Below, piece after piece: positions 16,730 through 24,819 of a stretch of DNA of 64,000 nucleotides (its first letter is position 1; each line of letters opens with the position of its first letter). The stretch lies in assembly GCF_037023745.1 (NCBI RefSeq), contig NZ_CP146101.1:6216001-6280000 (forward strand), written 5' to 3'. The stretch comes from Streptomyces sp. SCSIO 30461. Its GTDB lineage: Bacteria; Actinomycetota; Actinomycetes; Streptomycetales; Streptomycetaceae. The notes under the pieces were generated by a model. It ran no database searches. It was not told the DNA's origin and saw nothing but the letters and a program-made list of their open reading frames with translations. The position numbers and the translations under genes are program-made.

Positions 16730-17383
16730 ATGTCTGGTGTCTACGCGCGTCGCATGTCACGTGCCACCGTGCTCGCCGCATCCGCCGCCCTCGCCTGCGC
16801 CACCACGCTGCTGACCGCCCCCGCGGCCAGCGCCGCCCCGCCCACCCCGGTCAGCGCCGCCACGGCAAGGACGTACCTGGCCCAGATGACGGTCAAGGCC
16901 GAAGGCTCCTCCAGCGGCTACGACCGCGACAAGTTCCCGCATTGGATCACCCAGTCAGGCTCCTGCAACACCCGCGAGACCGTCCTCAAGCGCGACGGCT
17001 CCAACGTCGTCACCAACTCCAGCTGCGCCGCGACCAGCGGCAGCTGGTACTCCCCCTACGACGGCGCGACCTGGACCGCCGCGTCGGACGTGGACATCGA
17101 CCACGTGGTGCCGCTGTCCGAGGCCTGGAGGTCCGGCGCGAGCTCCTGGAGCACTTCGTCGCGGCAGGCGTTCGCCAACGACCTCACCCGCCCGCAGCTC
17201 ATAGCCGTCACCGACAACGTGAACCAGGAGAAGGGCGACAAGGACCCGGCGGAGTGGATGCCGTCGCGGTCCTCGTACCAGTGCACCTACGCCCGGATGT
17301 GGGTGCATGTGAAGTACCACTGGAAGCTGTCGGTGGACTCCGCCGAGAAGTCCGCGCTGCAGTCGATCCTCAGCTACTGCTGA
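16730..17383 (+). CDS. Secreted HNH-family nuclease
   Basis: 217 residues: a signal peptide (RR, Ala-rich core, cleavage after ASA near 36) then an HNH/DUF1524-type domain. The DIDHVVPLSEAW segment gives the D-H and proline of the beta-beta-alpha metal site, and NVNQEKGDKDPAEWMP supplies the second part. Two or more Cys pairs (SCNT...SSCA, YQCT...SYC) suggest disulfides outside the cell. It would degrade extracellular DNA for nutrition or competition. AAGGGAG precedes ATG 16730. Confidence 0.8.
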   Translation: MSGVYARRMSRATVLAASAALACATTLLTAPAASAAPPTPVSAATARTYLAQMTVKAEGSSSGYDRDKFPHWITQSGSCNTRETVLKRDGSNVVTNSSCAATSGSWYSPYDGATWTAASDVDIDHVVPLSEAWRSGASSWSTSSRQAFANDLTRPQLIAVTDNVNQEKGDKDPAEWMPSRSSYQCTYARMWVHVKYHWKLSVDSAEKSALQSILSYC

Positions 17384-17486
17384 CAACGGCGGCCACCCGC
17401 CGCTGACACCGCCGAGGCGGAACCACGCTACCCTCCCCCGTCGTTCTTCCGTACCGTACGGGGCGGCGACGGAGGAGGGCACGCGA

Positions 17487-19220
17487 ATGGCAGCGGGGCT
17501 GCGCCTTGGACCACTACTGCGGCATGTCGACTGGGAGAGCGCCGACCGCGCGACCATCTGGGTCGAGGCCGACCGCCCCTGCACGGCCGAGGTGCGCTGC
17601 GAGGCGCCAGAGGCCGGTGGTTCGACCCGTACGTTCCAGATCGAGGGCCATCACTACGCGCTCATCCCGGTGACCGGCCTGACGCCCGACTCGTCGACGG
17701 CGTACGAGGTGCTCCTGGACGGCCGCCGGGTGTGGCCGCTTCCTGACGCCGAGTTCACGGCGTTCCCGCCGAGCACGATCCACACACCACCGGTGGGAGC
17801 GGACGGAGTGCGGGTCACGTTCGGCTCCTGCCGCTGGGCCGCGCCCCCTGCCGATGAGCACGACCCGATCGGGCCCGACGCCCTGGACGCGCTGGCCGCG
17901 CGCATCGCGTTCGCACCCGCCGCCGAACGCCCTGACGTGCTCGTCCTGCTGGGCGACCAGGTGTACGCGGACGCGACGTCCGAGGAGACCCGGGAATGGC
18001 TGGCCGCTCGGCGCGATCTGAGCGATCCGCCCGGCGCGGAAGTCGCGGACTACGAGGAGTACACCCGGCTCTACGACGAGTCCTGGCTGGACCCCGAGGT
18101 CCGCTGGCTGCTGTCCACCGTGCCCAGCGTGATGATCTTCGACGACCACGACGTGATCGACGACTGGAACACCAGCGCCGCCTGGCTCGCCGAGATGCGC
18201 GCCACGGCGTGGTGGCGGGAGCGCCTGGTCAGCGGGCTGATGTCGTACTGGGTGTACCAGCACCTGGGCAATCTCTCCCCCGCCGAGCTGGAGTCCGACG
18301 AGGTGTACGCGGCCGTCCGGGAGACCCCCGACGGGACCGACGCCCTGCGTGCGTTCGCGGCGCGTGCGGACCGCGATCCGGCGTCCGTGCGCTGGAGCTA
18401 CCGGCGCGACTTCGGCAGGACTCGGCTACTGATGATCGACACCCGGACCGGGCGCGTCCTGGACGAGGACGGGCGGGCGATGCTCAACGCGGACGAGGCA
18501 CGCTGGCTGCGCGAACAGGCACTTGACGGGAAGGCCGACAGCGCGACGGCCGGCTCGTACGACCACCTGCTCATCGGGACCTCGCTGCCCTGGCTGCTGC
18601 CACCGGCCATCCATGACGCGGAGAGCTGGAACGCGACACTGTGCCGCGGCGAGCGGGGCCCGCGCTGGGCGCGGTTCGCCGAGGACCTTCGAAGACGGTC
18701 GGACCTGGAGCACTGGGCGGCGTTCCCCGCATCGTTCGACGAGCTGACGCGGCTGATCGCCGAAGTGGGCAGCGGCCCCGGCGCCCCCGCGACGGTGTGC
18801 GTCCTGTCCGGGGATGTGCACCACGCCTATGTGGCGGAGCCGGTGTGGCCGGCGGGTGGCCCGTGGCAGGAGGGGGGCCCGGACGCCCGGGTGCTGCAAC
18901 TGACCTGCTCGCCGGTACACAACGCCGTCCACGCGTCGGTGCGGCTGGGCTTCCGCTTCGGCTGGAGCCGTGCCGGGCGACGGCTCGGGCATGCGCTGGC
19001 CCGGCACGGCCGGGCGAGGCGGCCGATCATCGACTGGGAGCGCACGAGCGGGCCGTGGTTCGGCAACCAGCTGATGACCCTGGCACTGCGGGGACGCGCG
19101 GCGGATCTTCGACTCGAACAGGCGCAGGCGTTCGGGAATCGGGCGGAGCGCAGGCATGCGGATAGTGCCCATACGCGCATCGTGACCGTGGACGAGAGAT
19201 ACCTCTCGAAAGACCCCTGA
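17487..19220 (+). CDS. PhoD-like alkaline phosphatase family protein
   Basis: 577 residues. An N-terminal beta-domain of about 105 residues precedes a calcineurin-like metal-dependent domain: FGSCRW, LGDQVYAD, IFDDHDVIDDW and LSGDVHHAYV supply the Asp/Asn/His metal ligands. PhoD enzymes cleave phosphomonoesters or diesters, including teichoic acids. No signal peptide or Tat motif is seen, so this copy is probably cytoplasmic and its substrate is uncertain. GGAGGAGGG precedes ATG 17487. Confidence 0.83.
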   Translation: MAAGLRLGPLLRHVDWESADRATIWVEADRPCTAEVRCEAPEAGGSTRTFQIEGHHYALIPVTGLTPDSSTAYEVLLDGRRVWPLPDAEFTAFPPSTIHTPPVGADGVRVTFGSCRWAAPPADEHDPIGPDALDALAARIAFAPAAERPDVLVLLGDQVYADATSEETREWLAARRDLSDPPGAEVADYEEYTRLYDESWLDPEVRWLLSTVPSVMIFDDHDVIDDWNTSAAWLAEMRATAWWRERLVSGLMSYWVYQHLGNLSPAELESDEVYAAVRETPDGTDALRAFAARADRDPASVRWSYRRDFGRTRLLMIDTRTGRVLDEDGRAMLNADEARWLREQALDGKADSATAGSYDHLLIGTSLPWLLPPAIHDAESWNATLCRGERGPRWARFAEDLRRRSDLEHWAAFPASFDELTRLIAEVGSGPGAPATVCVLSGDVHHAYVAEPVWPAGGPWQEGGPDARVLQLTCSPVHNAVHASVRLGFRFGWSRAGRRLGHALARHGRARRPIIDWERTSGPWFGNQLMTLALRGRAADLRLEQAQAFGNRAERRHADSAHTRIVTVDERYLSKDP

Positions 19221-19303
19221 CCCTCCCTCGATGGGCCCCTCAGCCGTGGCTGAATGTGACTTGAGCAGCACAAACTGGCCTGATGTTGAACTTGCAAGTA
19301 ATG

Positions 19304-19319
19304 GTTAGGCCCGCCTAAC
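19304..19319. promoter_or_regulatory. Inverted repeat upstream of the DoxX-like gene
   Basis: Arms GTTAGGC and GCCTAAC around a CC spacer, about 50 bp before the start codon. It resembles half of a DtxR/IdeR-type iron box (TTAGG...CCTAA) but has the wrong spacing. The regulator is unknown. Confidence 0.45.
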
Positions 19320-19367
19320 TTGGTGTGCCGATCGGTTTCACGTCCCCAAAACCGAAGGAGTCACCCC

Positions 19368-19841
19368 ATGGCCTCTCAAGGGCTTTCAGGACGCCTGGAT
19401 CAGGCCCGGCCGTACGCGCTCGGACTGTTCCGCATCGTCGTCGGCCTGCTGTTCGCCTGCCACGGAGCCCGCTCGCTCTTCGGCGTCCTCGGCGCGGACG
19501 CGGCAGGCGGAACCGCGCCCACCGGAGCCTGGCCCGGCTGGTACGCCGCCGTGATCGAACTCGTCTGCGGCAGCCTGGTGCTGCTCGGCCTCGGCACCCG
19601 CGCCGCCGCCTTCCTCGCCTCGGGTGCGATGGCGTACGCGTACTTCTCGGTGCACCAGTCGGCGGCGCTGTTCCCGATCCAGAACAACGGCGAGCTGTCT
19701 GCGGTGTACAGCTGGGTGTTCCTGCTGCTGGTCTTCACCGGGCCGGGCGCACTGGCGCTTGACGGGCTGTTCGGCGGCTCGCGCAGCACGAACGAGGACC
19801 GTGTGAAGCGCTCGGAGTCCAAGGCGACCGTCACGGCGTGA
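19368..19841 (+). CDS. DoxX-family membrane protein
   Basis: 157 residues, four transmembrane helices. The first helix carries RIVVGLLFACHGARSLFG and the third GTRAAAFLASGAMAYAYFSVHQ, typical of DoxX/TQO-small-subunit proteins. Some mycobacterial relatives work with superoxide dismutase and thiol systems; the role here is unproven. ATG 19368 has a GAAGGAG Shine-Dalgarno. A palindromic operator candidate lies upstream and a terminator 30 bp downstream. Confidence 0.82.
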   Translation: MASQGLSGRLDQARPYALGLFRIVVGLLFACHGARSLFGVLGADAAGGTAPTGAWPGWYAAVIELVCGSLVLLGLGTRAAAFLASGAMAYAYFSVHQSAALFPIQNNGELSAVYSWVFLLLVFTGPGALALDGLFGGSRSTNEDRVKRSESKATVTA

Positions 19842-19870
19842 CACGGTCACGGCCACCGTTCGGTTACGTC

Positions 19871-19898
19871 CGGGCCCGGTGCTTCCGCACCGGGCCCG
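19871..19898 (+). terminator. Terminator of the DoxX-like gene
   Basis: A 12-bp perfect stem (19871-19882 / 19887-19898) with a TTCC loop. Confidence 0.75.
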
Positions 19899-19965
19899 GC
19901 GCCGTTTCCCGGGACGTTCGCGCAGCCGACCCCCACGACCACTCGCCCAGGCCACACCCCCTGTG

Positions 19966-20001
19966 CACCCCTCTCGATCAGGTGGGCACCCCTCTGGATC
20001 A
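19966..20001. repeat. 15-bp direct repeat, 21-bp period, upstream of the DedA gene
   Basis: CACCCCTCT-n-GATCA occurs at 19966-19980 and 19987-20001, so the two copies face the same side of the helix. It lies about 105 bp upstream of the DedA start and may be a tandem activator or repressor site. Confidence 0.55.
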
Positions 20002-20104
20002 CGTCCGGAACACCCGGCGTACGCTGGGTCGCTGTCACTGCCGCCCCTGCCGCTCCCCGCGACGTCGCGGCGCCGTTTCTGATCGGGGAAGTCGGGGAGT
20101 CCAG

Positions 20105-20761
20105 GTGCTCGACAGTGTGGAGCTGCTGACCGGCAGTCCGTGGATCTACGCCGTGGTGGCCGTGTCCGTGCTCCTGGACGTCTTCCTGCCGGTGCTGCCC
20201 AGCGGTGCGCTGGTGATCGCGGCCGCGACGGCGGCAGCGGCGGGCTCGACGGCGGCCACGGCGGCCGTACCGGCGGGCACGGAGCATATGCCACCCCAGG
20301 ACGTGCCGTCGCTACTGGCACTGCTGCTCTGCGCGACCACCGCCTCGGTGCTCGGCGACCTCGTCGCGTATCGGGTCGGCTGGCGTGGCGGTGAGCGTCT
20401 GGACCGGGCGATCGCCCGGTCACGGCGGCTGTCGACGGCGCAGGAACGTCTCGGCAGGGCCCTGGCGCGCGGCGGTGGCCTGCTCGTGGTCATCGCGCGG
20501 TTCGCCCCGGCGGGCCGCTCGGTGGTCTCCCTGGGCGCGGGCGCCGCGCACCGCAGGGTCAAGGAGTTCCTGCCGTGGTCGGTCCTGGCCGCCTTGGCCT
20601 GGGCCGGATACAGCGTCGGCGTCGGCTATGTCGGCGGGCAGTGGCTGGGCGCCACCTGGGTGGGGGTCGCGGTCTCGGTGCTCGCGCTCTTCGCCACGGG
20701 CACCCTTGCCGCCTACGTCATGCGACGCCCGGCGCAGACTCGGCCGTCGACGACTCCGTAG
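20105..20761 (+). CDS. DedA-family (SNARE-associated) membrane protein
   Basis: 218 residues. The family core is present: a re-entrant N-terminal segment (DVFLPVLPSGALVIAA), LGDLVAYRVGWRGGERL, then RFAPAGRSVVSLGAGAAHRRVKEFL, with the membrane-embedded Arg and Gly of the DedA fold, and two terminal helices. DedA proteins are now known as lipid-carrier flippases (undecaprenyl phosphate) in some bacteria; this copy's substrate is unknown. GTG 20105 follows a GGGGAG Shine-Dalgarno. Confidence 0.82.
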   Translation: MLDSVELLTGSPWIYAVVAVSVLLDVFLPVLPSGALVIAAATAAAAGSTAATAAVPAGTEHMPPQDVPSLLALLLCATTASVLGDLVAYRVGWRGGERLDRAIARSRRLSTAQERLGRALARGGGLLVVIARFAPAGRSVVSLGAGAAHRRVKEFLPWSVLAALAWAGYSVGVGYVGGQWLGATWVGVAVSVLALFATGTLAAYVMRRPAQTRPSTTP

Positions 20762-20789
20762 CCTGCCGGACTCCATTCGCCCCGCACAC

Positions 20790-21050
20790 TCAGCGGGCTC
20801 CGTGTGCTCCGTCGACCGCGTGCGCTCCGTCCGCCGTGCGTGAACCGCGCACTTCGAGGCCGCCGAGCAGCGCGAGGGTCGCCTCGGTGATCTCGTCCAC
20901 AGCCCGCTCGAACACCTCCCTGTTGTGCACGGCGGGCGTACGGAAGCCGGAGACCTTCCGTACGAACTGGAGGGCGGCGGCCCTGGCCTCCTCCTCGGTG
21001 GCCTCATGCGGGAGGGCGGGCGGGCGGAGAGTCTTGATGCTGCGACACAT
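20790..21050 (-). CDS. DUF2277 family protein
   Basis: 86 residues. The sequence starts MCRSIKTLRPP and continues EEEARAAALQFVRKVSGFRTPAVHN, then FERAVDEITEAT, which is the conserved core of DUF2277. These are small cytoplasmic proteins of unknown function found across actinobacteria. ATG 21050 was chosen because the family begins with MCR. The C-terminal 15 residues (Ala/Gly/His-rich) are variable. Confidence 0.83.
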   Translation of the reverse strand: MCRSIKTLRPPALPHEATEEEARAAALQFVRKVSGFRTPAVHNREVFERAVDEITEATLALLGGLEVRGSRTADGAHAVDGAHGAR

Positions 21051-21106
21051 ACCACCAGTGTGAGCCACGAGAAGCCCGAGCGGCCCGGCCAGCCCGCGCC
21101 GGGCCC

Positions 21107-21304
21107 TCACGCCGCGTCCGGCACGTCTCCGTCCCGCGCGGGCGCCGTAGCCACCGCAGCGGCCCACTCCACCAGCAACCCCTGGTAGACAGCCTCGTCC
21201 ACAGCGGACAGCCGCCCACCGGAACGAGCCCAGAGCGCGCGAATCTCCGCGTTCACCACGGCGGCGGACCGCACGGAACCAGGCTTGCGAAGGTCGGGGG
21301 ACAT
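21107..21304 (-). CDS. Small conserved protein, paralogue of the one at 34053
   Basis: 65 residues, cytoplasmic, no known domain. Residues about 13-50 (SAAVVNAEIRALW...VDEAVYQGLLVEWAAA) align closely with the protein at 34053-34223. Function unknown. ATG 21304 fits a leaderless promoter that is conserved in front of both genes. A longer frame upstream is not coding-like. Confidence 0.6.
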   Translation of the reverse strand: MSPDLRKPGSVRSAAVVNAEIRALWARSGGRLSAVDEAVYQGLLVEWAAAVATAPARDGDVPDAA

Positions 21305-21726
21305 ACCCACAAGGCTACGGCTCCACACTGACAACGGGCGCCCAAAGGCGCGTTGGGTGACGGAGACCATAGTGACCGTCCGCGACCGCCCGCCCCTGTG
21401 CCCGTCCGCGGCGCCTCGAAGCCGGCTCATCACCGCCCGACCGAATCGAGGCGTGAACTCGCCGCGCCCGAGACACAAGCAGCGGCACCGCGCAAGCCTC
21501 CTGGGATCGCATGGGCCGCATTTCATCCCGGTGGACGCAGCCGGTCCGGCGGTACGCGTGCGCGCGGGACGCCGGCACACCGGACGTCGGTTCCCAGTTC
21601 AACGATTTTTCGTCACATGGGGTGTCACCTACGGCAAGTCGGACTTAACCGAGCATTTCGGATGTGAATATCGATGCGTCCGACCCGGGCAGGCGCATCA
21701 GGCACCTGCCGTGAAAGGAGCACGGA
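21305..21726. other. Gene-free region between divergent genes
   Basis: Apart from the promoter at 21312-21334, no gene is supported. An AT-richer stretch at about 21600-21680 probably holds the promoter of the secreted His/Arg-rich protein. Confidence 0.5.
21312..21334 (-). promoter_or_regulatory. Conserved leaderless promoter of the small paralogous gene
   Basis: On the minus strand: TTGTCAG, 10 bp, TAGCCT, 7 bp, then ATG 21304. The same boxes at identical spacing precede the paralogue at 34223, with little similarity between the boxes. Confidence 0.6.
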
Positions 21727-22083
21727 ATGCGGGCTTCCCGTTTTGTCGCCGCGCTGGGCGTAGCGGCCGCCATCCTGGTGGGTGGCGCCACTACCGCCAA
21801 CGCCGCCCCCTCGCCTTCGGCGGTATCCCACTCCGCCTACGACCGCGATGACAACCGTGGTCACGACCGCCGCGACAACCGTGGCCACGACCGCGGTGAC
21901 AACCGCAGGCACGACCGCGGCGAAGACTTCAGGCGCGGTGGACGCGACGGCCGTTGGGGCCACCACCGAGGCCGCCACCACGACGGCCGCTGGGGCCACC
22001 CCCGCAACCGCTGGGGCCACTGGGGCCCCTGGGGCCACCGGGGCCACCCGCGCCACCACGGTTACCCGCACCACCACCGCTGA
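21727..22083 (+). CDS. Secreted His/Arg/Gly/Asp-rich repeat protein
   Basis: 118 residues: a clear signal peptide (RASRF, hydrophobic core, cleavage near NAA) then low-complexity sequence. Residues about 40-65 repeat DNRGHDR three times; the rest alternates RWGH, HRGR and HH pairs. The many His could bind Zn, Ni or Cu, but no known family is recognised. AAAGGAG precedes ATG 21727. A group II intron now separates its stop codon from its terminator at 24016-24051. Confidence 0.7.
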   Translation: MRASRFVAALGVAAAILVGGATTANAAPSPSAVSHSAYDRDDNRGHDRRDNRGHDRGDNRRHDRGEDFRRGGRDGRWGHHRGRHHDGRWGHPRNRWGHWGPWGHRGHPRHHGYPHHHR

Positions 22084-22085
22084 CG

Positions 22086-22158
22086 ATCGAGTAGGAGGGA
22101 CGGGTCGCCCGTCCCTCCTCTCACACCACCGGACATGCGGGCCCGCATCCGGCGGTTC
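22086..22158 (-). ncRNA. Domain V and VI of the group II intron
   Basis: Domain V-like hairpin at 22125-22158: a 9-bp lower stem with an internal TG bulge and a short GC-rich upper stem, containing a CGC in place of the usual AGC triad. Domain VI is the GAGGAGGGACGGG / CCCGTCCCTCCT hairpin with unpaired A near the 3' end. Confidence 0.65.
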
Positions 22159-23695
22159 ATCGAGCTGATCTCAGCCGTTGCCAGGTCGGCTTGAGCATGT
22201 GCAGACCCAGGTCGTCCCAGTAGGAGGTGGGCAGGGCCCGCTGGAGAACGACCGAGCCCGCGATCCGCCAGTACCCCTTGCTGCTGACCGCCCATTCACG
22301 GGCGGACCGCTCAGGGATCCCGAGCGCGCGCAGGTTCCGGCGTCTGGCCGCGTAGCGCTTCCATTCCTTCCAGCGGATCTGCCGCATCCTGCGGTGCAAC
22401 CACTTGTCCAGCTCCTGGAACACCTTGGGGGTGTCCGCGAGCTGGAAGTAGCCCATCCAGCCAGTGGTGAAGCGGTTGATCTTCGCGATGCGTTCATCCA
22501 TCGCGATACTCCACCGGCGCGAGCTCAGCTCCTTGATCCGCACCTTCCAGCGCGCGAGCGCCTTCGGATCGGCCCGGACTCTGACCTTCCCGCCCCGGAC
22601 GAAGTAGAAGCCGAACCCCAGCATCGTCATGACGGAAGCTGGGACCACCTTCGACTTGTCCCGGTTGACCTTCAATTTCAGCCGCTGCTCGACCACGGTC
22701 GTGACCGAGTCGAGCACTCTGTGGGCGGCTCGTCTGCTCCGCACGAAGACGCGCACGTCGTCGGCGTAACGCACGAACCGATGACCGCGCTTGAACAACT
22801 CCCGGTCGAGGTCGTCGAGCATGATGTTCGACAAGACAGGCGAGAGCGGGGAGCCCTGCGGGGTCCCTTCCTCGCTCGGCTGTCTCACGCCGTCCACCAT
22901 GATCCCGGCGTCCAGATACCGGCGAATCAGCCTCAAGACCTGGCGGTCACCGACCCTGCGCGCGACCCGTGCCATCAGGACATCGTGCTGAACCCGGTCG
23001 AAGAACCGGTCCAGATCAAGGTCCACGACCCACCGGTGACCGTCCTCGATGGCCCGCCGCGCGACCCGCACCGCCTGATGGGCGGACCGGCCGGGACGGA
23101 ACCCGAAGGACGACCCCGAGAACTCCGGGTCGAAAATGGGCACGAGCACTTGCGCGATGGCCTGCTGGATCAAGCGGTCCAGCACCCGCGGCACCCCCAG
23201 CATCCGCTCGCCGCCGCCAGGCTTGCCGATGATCACCTGACGGACCGGCGCCGGCCGGTAGGTGCCCGCGTCGAGTTCACCCCGCACAACGGGCCAGTTG
23301 ACGAGCAGCCACGGGCGAAGTTCCGCCGTGGTCATCCCGTCCACCCCGGGAGCACCCCGGTTCATCTCGACACGGTTGAGCGCCGCGAGCAGGTTCTCCT
23401 TCGAGAGCATCCACTCCCAAAGCGAGGACTCCTGATCGCGGTGAACGTCCTCCGTGGAGTGCGCCGACCGGCCACTGCGCTCCGCCGGGGCACTTCCGGA
23501 ATGCACCGGTCCCTCCCCGGTCGGCACCGCCGAAGCGGTATTACTGCGGTCCACGTGACCGGCACGAGCAACCACCACATCACCCGTTCCACTCGATGTT
23601 CGGCCCTTCCCAGCCCGCCGTCCACGCGGCTCATCCCGGCTGGTACTACGGCCTCTGCTGACTTCTGCCCGGTCAGGCAGCACCTCCCGGCACAA
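22157..23695 (-). CDS. ltrA: Group II intron reverse transcriptase/maturase
   Basis: 512 residues. The RT fingers/palm run from about 100 to 350: GAPGVDGM, LGVPRVLDRLIQQA, DLDLDRFFDRVQHD, GTPQGSPLSPVLSN and the catalytic FVRYADD. A maturase (X, GIIM-type) domain follows (WSIAMDERIAKINRFTTGWMGYF). There is no C-terminal HNH endonuclease domain, as in IIC introns. It helps the intron fold and splice and copies it at new sites. The first 90 residues are low-complexity, so the true start may be later (e.g. near WEWMLSKENL). The stop lies just before domain V. Confidence 0.9.
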   Translation of the reverse strand: MCREVLPDRAEVSRGRSTSRDEPRGRRAGKGRTSSGTGDVVVARAGHVDRSNTASAVPTGEGPVHSGSAPAERSGRSAHSTEDVHRDQESSLWEWMLSKENLLAALNRVEMNRGAPGVDGMTTAELRPWLLVNWPVVRGELDAGTYRPAPVRQVIIGKPGGGERMLGVPRVLDRLIQQAIAQVLVPIFDPEFSGSSFGFRPGRSAHQAVRVARRAIEDGHRWVVDLDLDRFFDRVQHDVLMARVARRVGDRQVLRLIRRYLDAGIMVDGVRQPSEEGTPQGSPLSPVLSNIMLDDLDRELFKRGHRFVRYADDVRVFVRSRRAAHRVLDSVTTVVEQRLKLKVNRDKSKVVPASVMTMLGFGFYFVRGGKVRVRADPKALARWKVRIKELSSRRWSIAMDERIAKINRFTTGWMGYFQLADTPKVFQELDKWLHRRMRQIRWKEWKRYAARRRNLRALGIPERSAREWAVSSKGYWRIAGSVVLQRALPTSYWDDLGLHMLKPTWQRLRSAR

Positions 23696-24015
23696 CCCGT
23701 CGGCGCGGCGACATCTTCAGCACAACCGACACCCGGACAGATCTCCCCAGGTAAGAACGATCAATGTCCCCAGATCCCCGCCGCGTCTACGCACTGGCCC
23801 TCTTGGCAGTGACGGGCATCGTCGTCCGTAGCCGACTCACCCAGACCAACACGCCTCATACGCGGTTCGTGTTCCTCGGTACCCAGGTCTCGCCTCGGGC
23901 TTCCTCCAGACCCCACCTCACGATGACGCCCTTGCCTCCGGCTCGGGGTTAGCACCACCTCTTCCCCCAGGGGACTTCCACCCCCAATCGATCGCCCATG
24001 CTGGGCGCACTACCT

Positions 24016-24051
24016 GAGGGTGCCCTCCCCGCTGTCGGGGGAGGGCACCCT
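24016..24051. terminator. Hairpin displaced from the His/Arg-rich gene; intron insertion landmark
   Basis: A perfect 15-bp stem (24016-24030 / 24037-24051), extendable by one G-C pair. Without the intron it would start about 7 bases after the stop codon of the gene ending at 22083. Confidence 0.8.
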
Positions 24052-24222
24052 CCCGCGTGTCCGGCCCACAACAGCCGTGGCCACGCACCTCATCTCCTGA
24101 CCTACGCGGCGGAGCCTTCAGCCGCTGCCGGCGGTCCGCGTGGAGTGGCTGTGGCGTCGCCGAGGGCATCCGACTTCTGATGTCGCTCCCGGCTGTCAGT
24201 GCCGGGTGGAAGACTGCCCGGC

Positions 24223-24819
24223 ATGATCGAACCGAACCCGAAAGCAGACCTTCTCCGATACCTGCAACAGGCGCGTGACGCCCTGGTGTGGAAGCTCGAC
24301 GGGCTCTCGGAGTACGACATCCGCCGCCCGCTGACCCCCACCGGGACGAACCTGTTGGGGCTGGTCAAGCATGTCACCGGCGTGGAGCTGGGGTATTTCG
24401 GTGACACGTTCGGACGGCCGTTCTTCGACAAGGAGCCACCGCCCTGGTGGTACACCGAGGAGTCAGAACCGAACTCGGACATGTGGGCCACAGCAGACGA
24501 GTCACGGGAACAGATCGTCGGGCTGTACCGCCAGGCGTGGGAGCACACCGACGGCACGATCGCGACAATGACGCTCGACGCGACCGGTCACGTCCCCTGG
24601 TGGCCGGAGGAACGTCGCGAGGTGACGCTGCACCACATCCTGGTGCGCGTGATCTCCGATACTCAGCGGCATGCCGGCCACGCCGACATCGTGCGCGAGC
24701 TCATCGACGGATCCGTCGGACATTCGCAGGGCAAGGACGACATGCCGCCGGAGGAGCAGGCATGGTGGGCGGGCTACCGGAGCCGCCTGGAGCGCGTGGC
24801 GCGGGAAGCCGACGGTTGA
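24223..24819 (+). CDS. DinB-family protein (DUF664 / mycothiol-transferase-like)
   Basis: 198 residues, four-helix DinB fold. Metal-ligand candidates are His in LVKHVTGVE and the paired His in RHAGHADIVREL, the signature of DUF664 proteins of actinobacteria, some of which act with mycothiol. LLRYLQQARDALVWKLDGLSE is the first helix. It is translationally coupled to a formylglycine-generating-enzyme-like gene (1-bp stop/start overlap). DinB plus this second fold are fused in EgtB of ergothioneine biosynthesis, so a related two-subunit reaction is possible but unproven. Confidence 0.82.
   Translation: MIEPNPKADLLRYLQQARDALVWKLDGLSEYDIRRPLTPTGTNLLGLVKHVTGVELGYFGDTFGRPFFDKEPPPWWYTEESEPNSDMWATADESREQIVGLYRQAWEHTDGTIATMTLDATGHVPWWPEERREVTLHHILVRVISDTQRHAGHADIVRELIDGSVGHSQGKDDMPPEEQAWWAGYRSRLERVAREADG

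Larger units (their letters stand above)
22086..24010 (-). mobile_element. Group II intron with reverse transcriptase, IIC-like
   Basis: The minus-strand 5' end is GTGCGCCCAGCATGGGCG at 24010 downwards, a standard bacterial group II start. The RT ORF occupies 22157-23695. A domain V-like hairpin (about 22125-22158) and domain VI follow, and the 3' end ...CTACTCGAT is at 22086. The 5' exon side ends in a terminator hairpin (24016-24051) five bases from the splice site, which is the insertion preference of group IIC introns. The intron sits two bases after the stop codon of the His/Arg-rich gene, in antisense orientation to it. It appears complete. Confidence 0.82.

Noticed and set aside
22178..23812. 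Long plus-strand ORF of 544 codons across the intron
   Set aside because: It is an antisense shadow of the reverse transcriptase gene; its composition is driven by the GC-rich third positions of the real gene.
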